Assembly (NCBI GenBank): GCA_016801845.1
Contig: CM028910.1
Coordinates: 8,192,629 to 8,256,628 of the forward strand
DNA length: 64,000 bases
Direction of reading: 5' to 3'
From: Polydactylus sextarius
Taxonomy: Eukaryota; Chordata; Actinopteri; Polynemidae
Part shown: positions 62,937 through 64,000 of the stretch, piece after piece
Position numbering within the stretch: the first letter of the stretch is position 1
How the letters are laid out: the number at the start of each line of letters is the position of its first letter
Position numbers and translations under genes: made by a program
Notes under the pieces: generated by a model
Told to the model about the DNA's origin: nothing
The model's input: only the letters and a program-made list of their open reading frames with translations
Databases searched by the model: none

Positions 62937-64000
62937 TCACGAGTTGATTGTGATCTTAACATCAAAGCGTCCTTGATAGCGGTCCTTCTCACTGTAGTCA
63001 ATGTTTTCTCCAAATGCTTTGCACTCAATGCGGATCTCCTCCCCCCTAGTGAGGTTGGTAAACTGAATGGCCACCAGAGGCTGCAGGTACTGGGGATGGA
63101 CCATTTTGCCGTAGTAGGGGTAGTACTGCAGGGGAAAGCCTTGACCTAAGCCAAAGTATTTGATCACGCCGATTCTGCCTGCATCCTCTTCTCTCTGCAA
63201 ACACGATGGCAGGATTTAATGTCAAATCTAACATTTATTACCAGTATACTGTATGTGCACTAGTACTTCATGGCCAGATGTTGTCATATCAAAAATACCT
63301 TGTTCTTGCAGTGAATGGGGATCAGGTTTGGCTTCAAATTGCCTCGCAGAGCTTCTGGCAGCGTCTGATTGTCTACGGGAACCTAAAAAAACAAAAACAA
63401 AAAAAAAAAAGAAGTTGGTGGTTCCATTAGGTTTGATATACTTATTAATATTAATATTGAACTCTCCAAACACCCTAACAATACAGTTATACTGTTAGTT
63501 ATTTAGGTGCAGTGACAGTTTGATTGTGTAGTGTGTCAGAATCATCCTATGTCAGTGACAGACATCATCTTTACTACATTTTTATTCAGTATCAAAATCA
63601 TAGATGTGCTCTATGTTAAAGCATTTTTGATATGCACTGTACAGTCTAGTTTATGTACACACCATGTACATGGTGTGTACATCTACAAAGTGATCGTTTC
63701 TACACCAACATATTTATCATCAGATTATTGAGTGACATAAACTGTTTTTATTTACATTATGTGTTTTTGTTTTTCACAGACAGCTACAGTGATGCAAGTT
63801 TTGTTGTTGGAAGTGTGCAACAAACCTACCCTTGGTTTGTAGTTGACGATCCTGTTGAGCTTGACAATGATGCAGGGCTCTCCTAAAGCGAAGCCGAAAG
63901 TCTCATCGCGCTGGCCTGAGCATTCCCCGAGCCAGTCCCTGTTGAAGCGGCAGGCTGGGGCTTTTTCTTCTGCCGGACGGATCTTGTATTTCTCAGGAGT
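62937..64000 (-). CDS. ATP1B1: Sodium/potassium-transporting ATPase subunit beta-1, last three coding exons (partial)
   Basis: Exons in transcript order: 64000-63830 (runs off the window), 63382-63299, 63194-62937, all in phase 0, giving 171 codons including the stop. The part seen is the extracellular domain of the Na,K-ATPase beta subunit, a single-pass glycoprotein needed for alpha-subunit folding and delivery to the plasma membrane. Landmarks: CRFNRDWLGECSG, GEPCIIVKLNRI, FPLQYYPYYGK, QYLQPLVAIQFTNLT and RIECKAFGENIDYSEKDR; glycosylation sites NQT and NLT; Cys residues of the conserved disulfides. Beta-1 fits best by the KLNRI and YYPYYGK contexts and by its convergent position next to NME7, as in human. 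Which fish paralogue (a or b) cannot be told here. Confidence 0.92.
63653..63682. repeat. Perfect 30-bp palindrome without spacer
   Basis: Begins ATGTACACACCATG and ends CATGGTGTGTACAT; each half is the exact reverse complement of the other. It lies in the ATP1B1 intron between 63830 and 63382. Function unknown. Confidence 0.95.

Overview
The window is nuclear DNA from a bony fish, most likely a teleost. The evidence is GT-AG introns throughout, long dinucleotide microsatellites, a 5'-truncated CR1/L2-group LINE, Tc1-like transposons, and vertebrate genes whose exons translate to close relatives of human proteins. I cannot name the species. All exon maps were built by hand: frames join across every junction and every internal intron is GT-AG.

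Layout: (1) 1-3.7 kb is AT-rich sequence with no gene that I can see. (2) 4.0-29.2 kb, + strand, is a complete TMEM131 orthologue (41 coding exons, 1818 predicted residues), an ER membrane protein of collagen secretion. Its introns carry long GT and compound microsatellites, a 34-bp near-palindrome and a degraded short repeat. (3) 29.2-31.9 kb holds the TMEM131 3' end, then a ~420-bp decayed copy of TMEM131 exon 36 plus following intron, flanked by 42-bp direct repeats. (4) 31.9-36.1 kb, - strand, is a complete nucleoside hydrolase (326 residues), a family thought absent from mammals. A truncated LINE lies a few bases inside its first coding intron. (5) 37.4-40.1 kb, + strand, is BIVM (509 residues), head to head with the hydrolase. 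(6) 41.9-45.3 kb, - strand, is a homocysteine S-methyltransferase family gene (326 residues). (7) 46.0-61.8 kb, + strand, is NME7 (374 residues), head to head with the methyltransferase. Its first coding exon supplies only the ATG, a candidate RFX X-box lies about 70 bp upstream, and intron 1 carries a ~1.5-kb dead Tc1 element. (8) 62.9-64.0 kb, - strand, is the 3' end of ATP1B1, tail to tail with NME7 as in human.

The genes do not form a pathway. The window has two head-to-head promoter regions (hydrolase/BIVM and methyltransferase/NME7) and one conserved convergent pair (NME7/ATP1B1). I saw no defence system, CRISPR array, tRNA or rRNA. The points most worth a second look are the exon-36 duplication, the NME7 X-box and four-codon uORF, the polyadenylation signal inside a hairpin that overlaps the hydrolase stop codon, the unusual active-site context of the hydrolase, and two long perfect or near-perfect palindromes.
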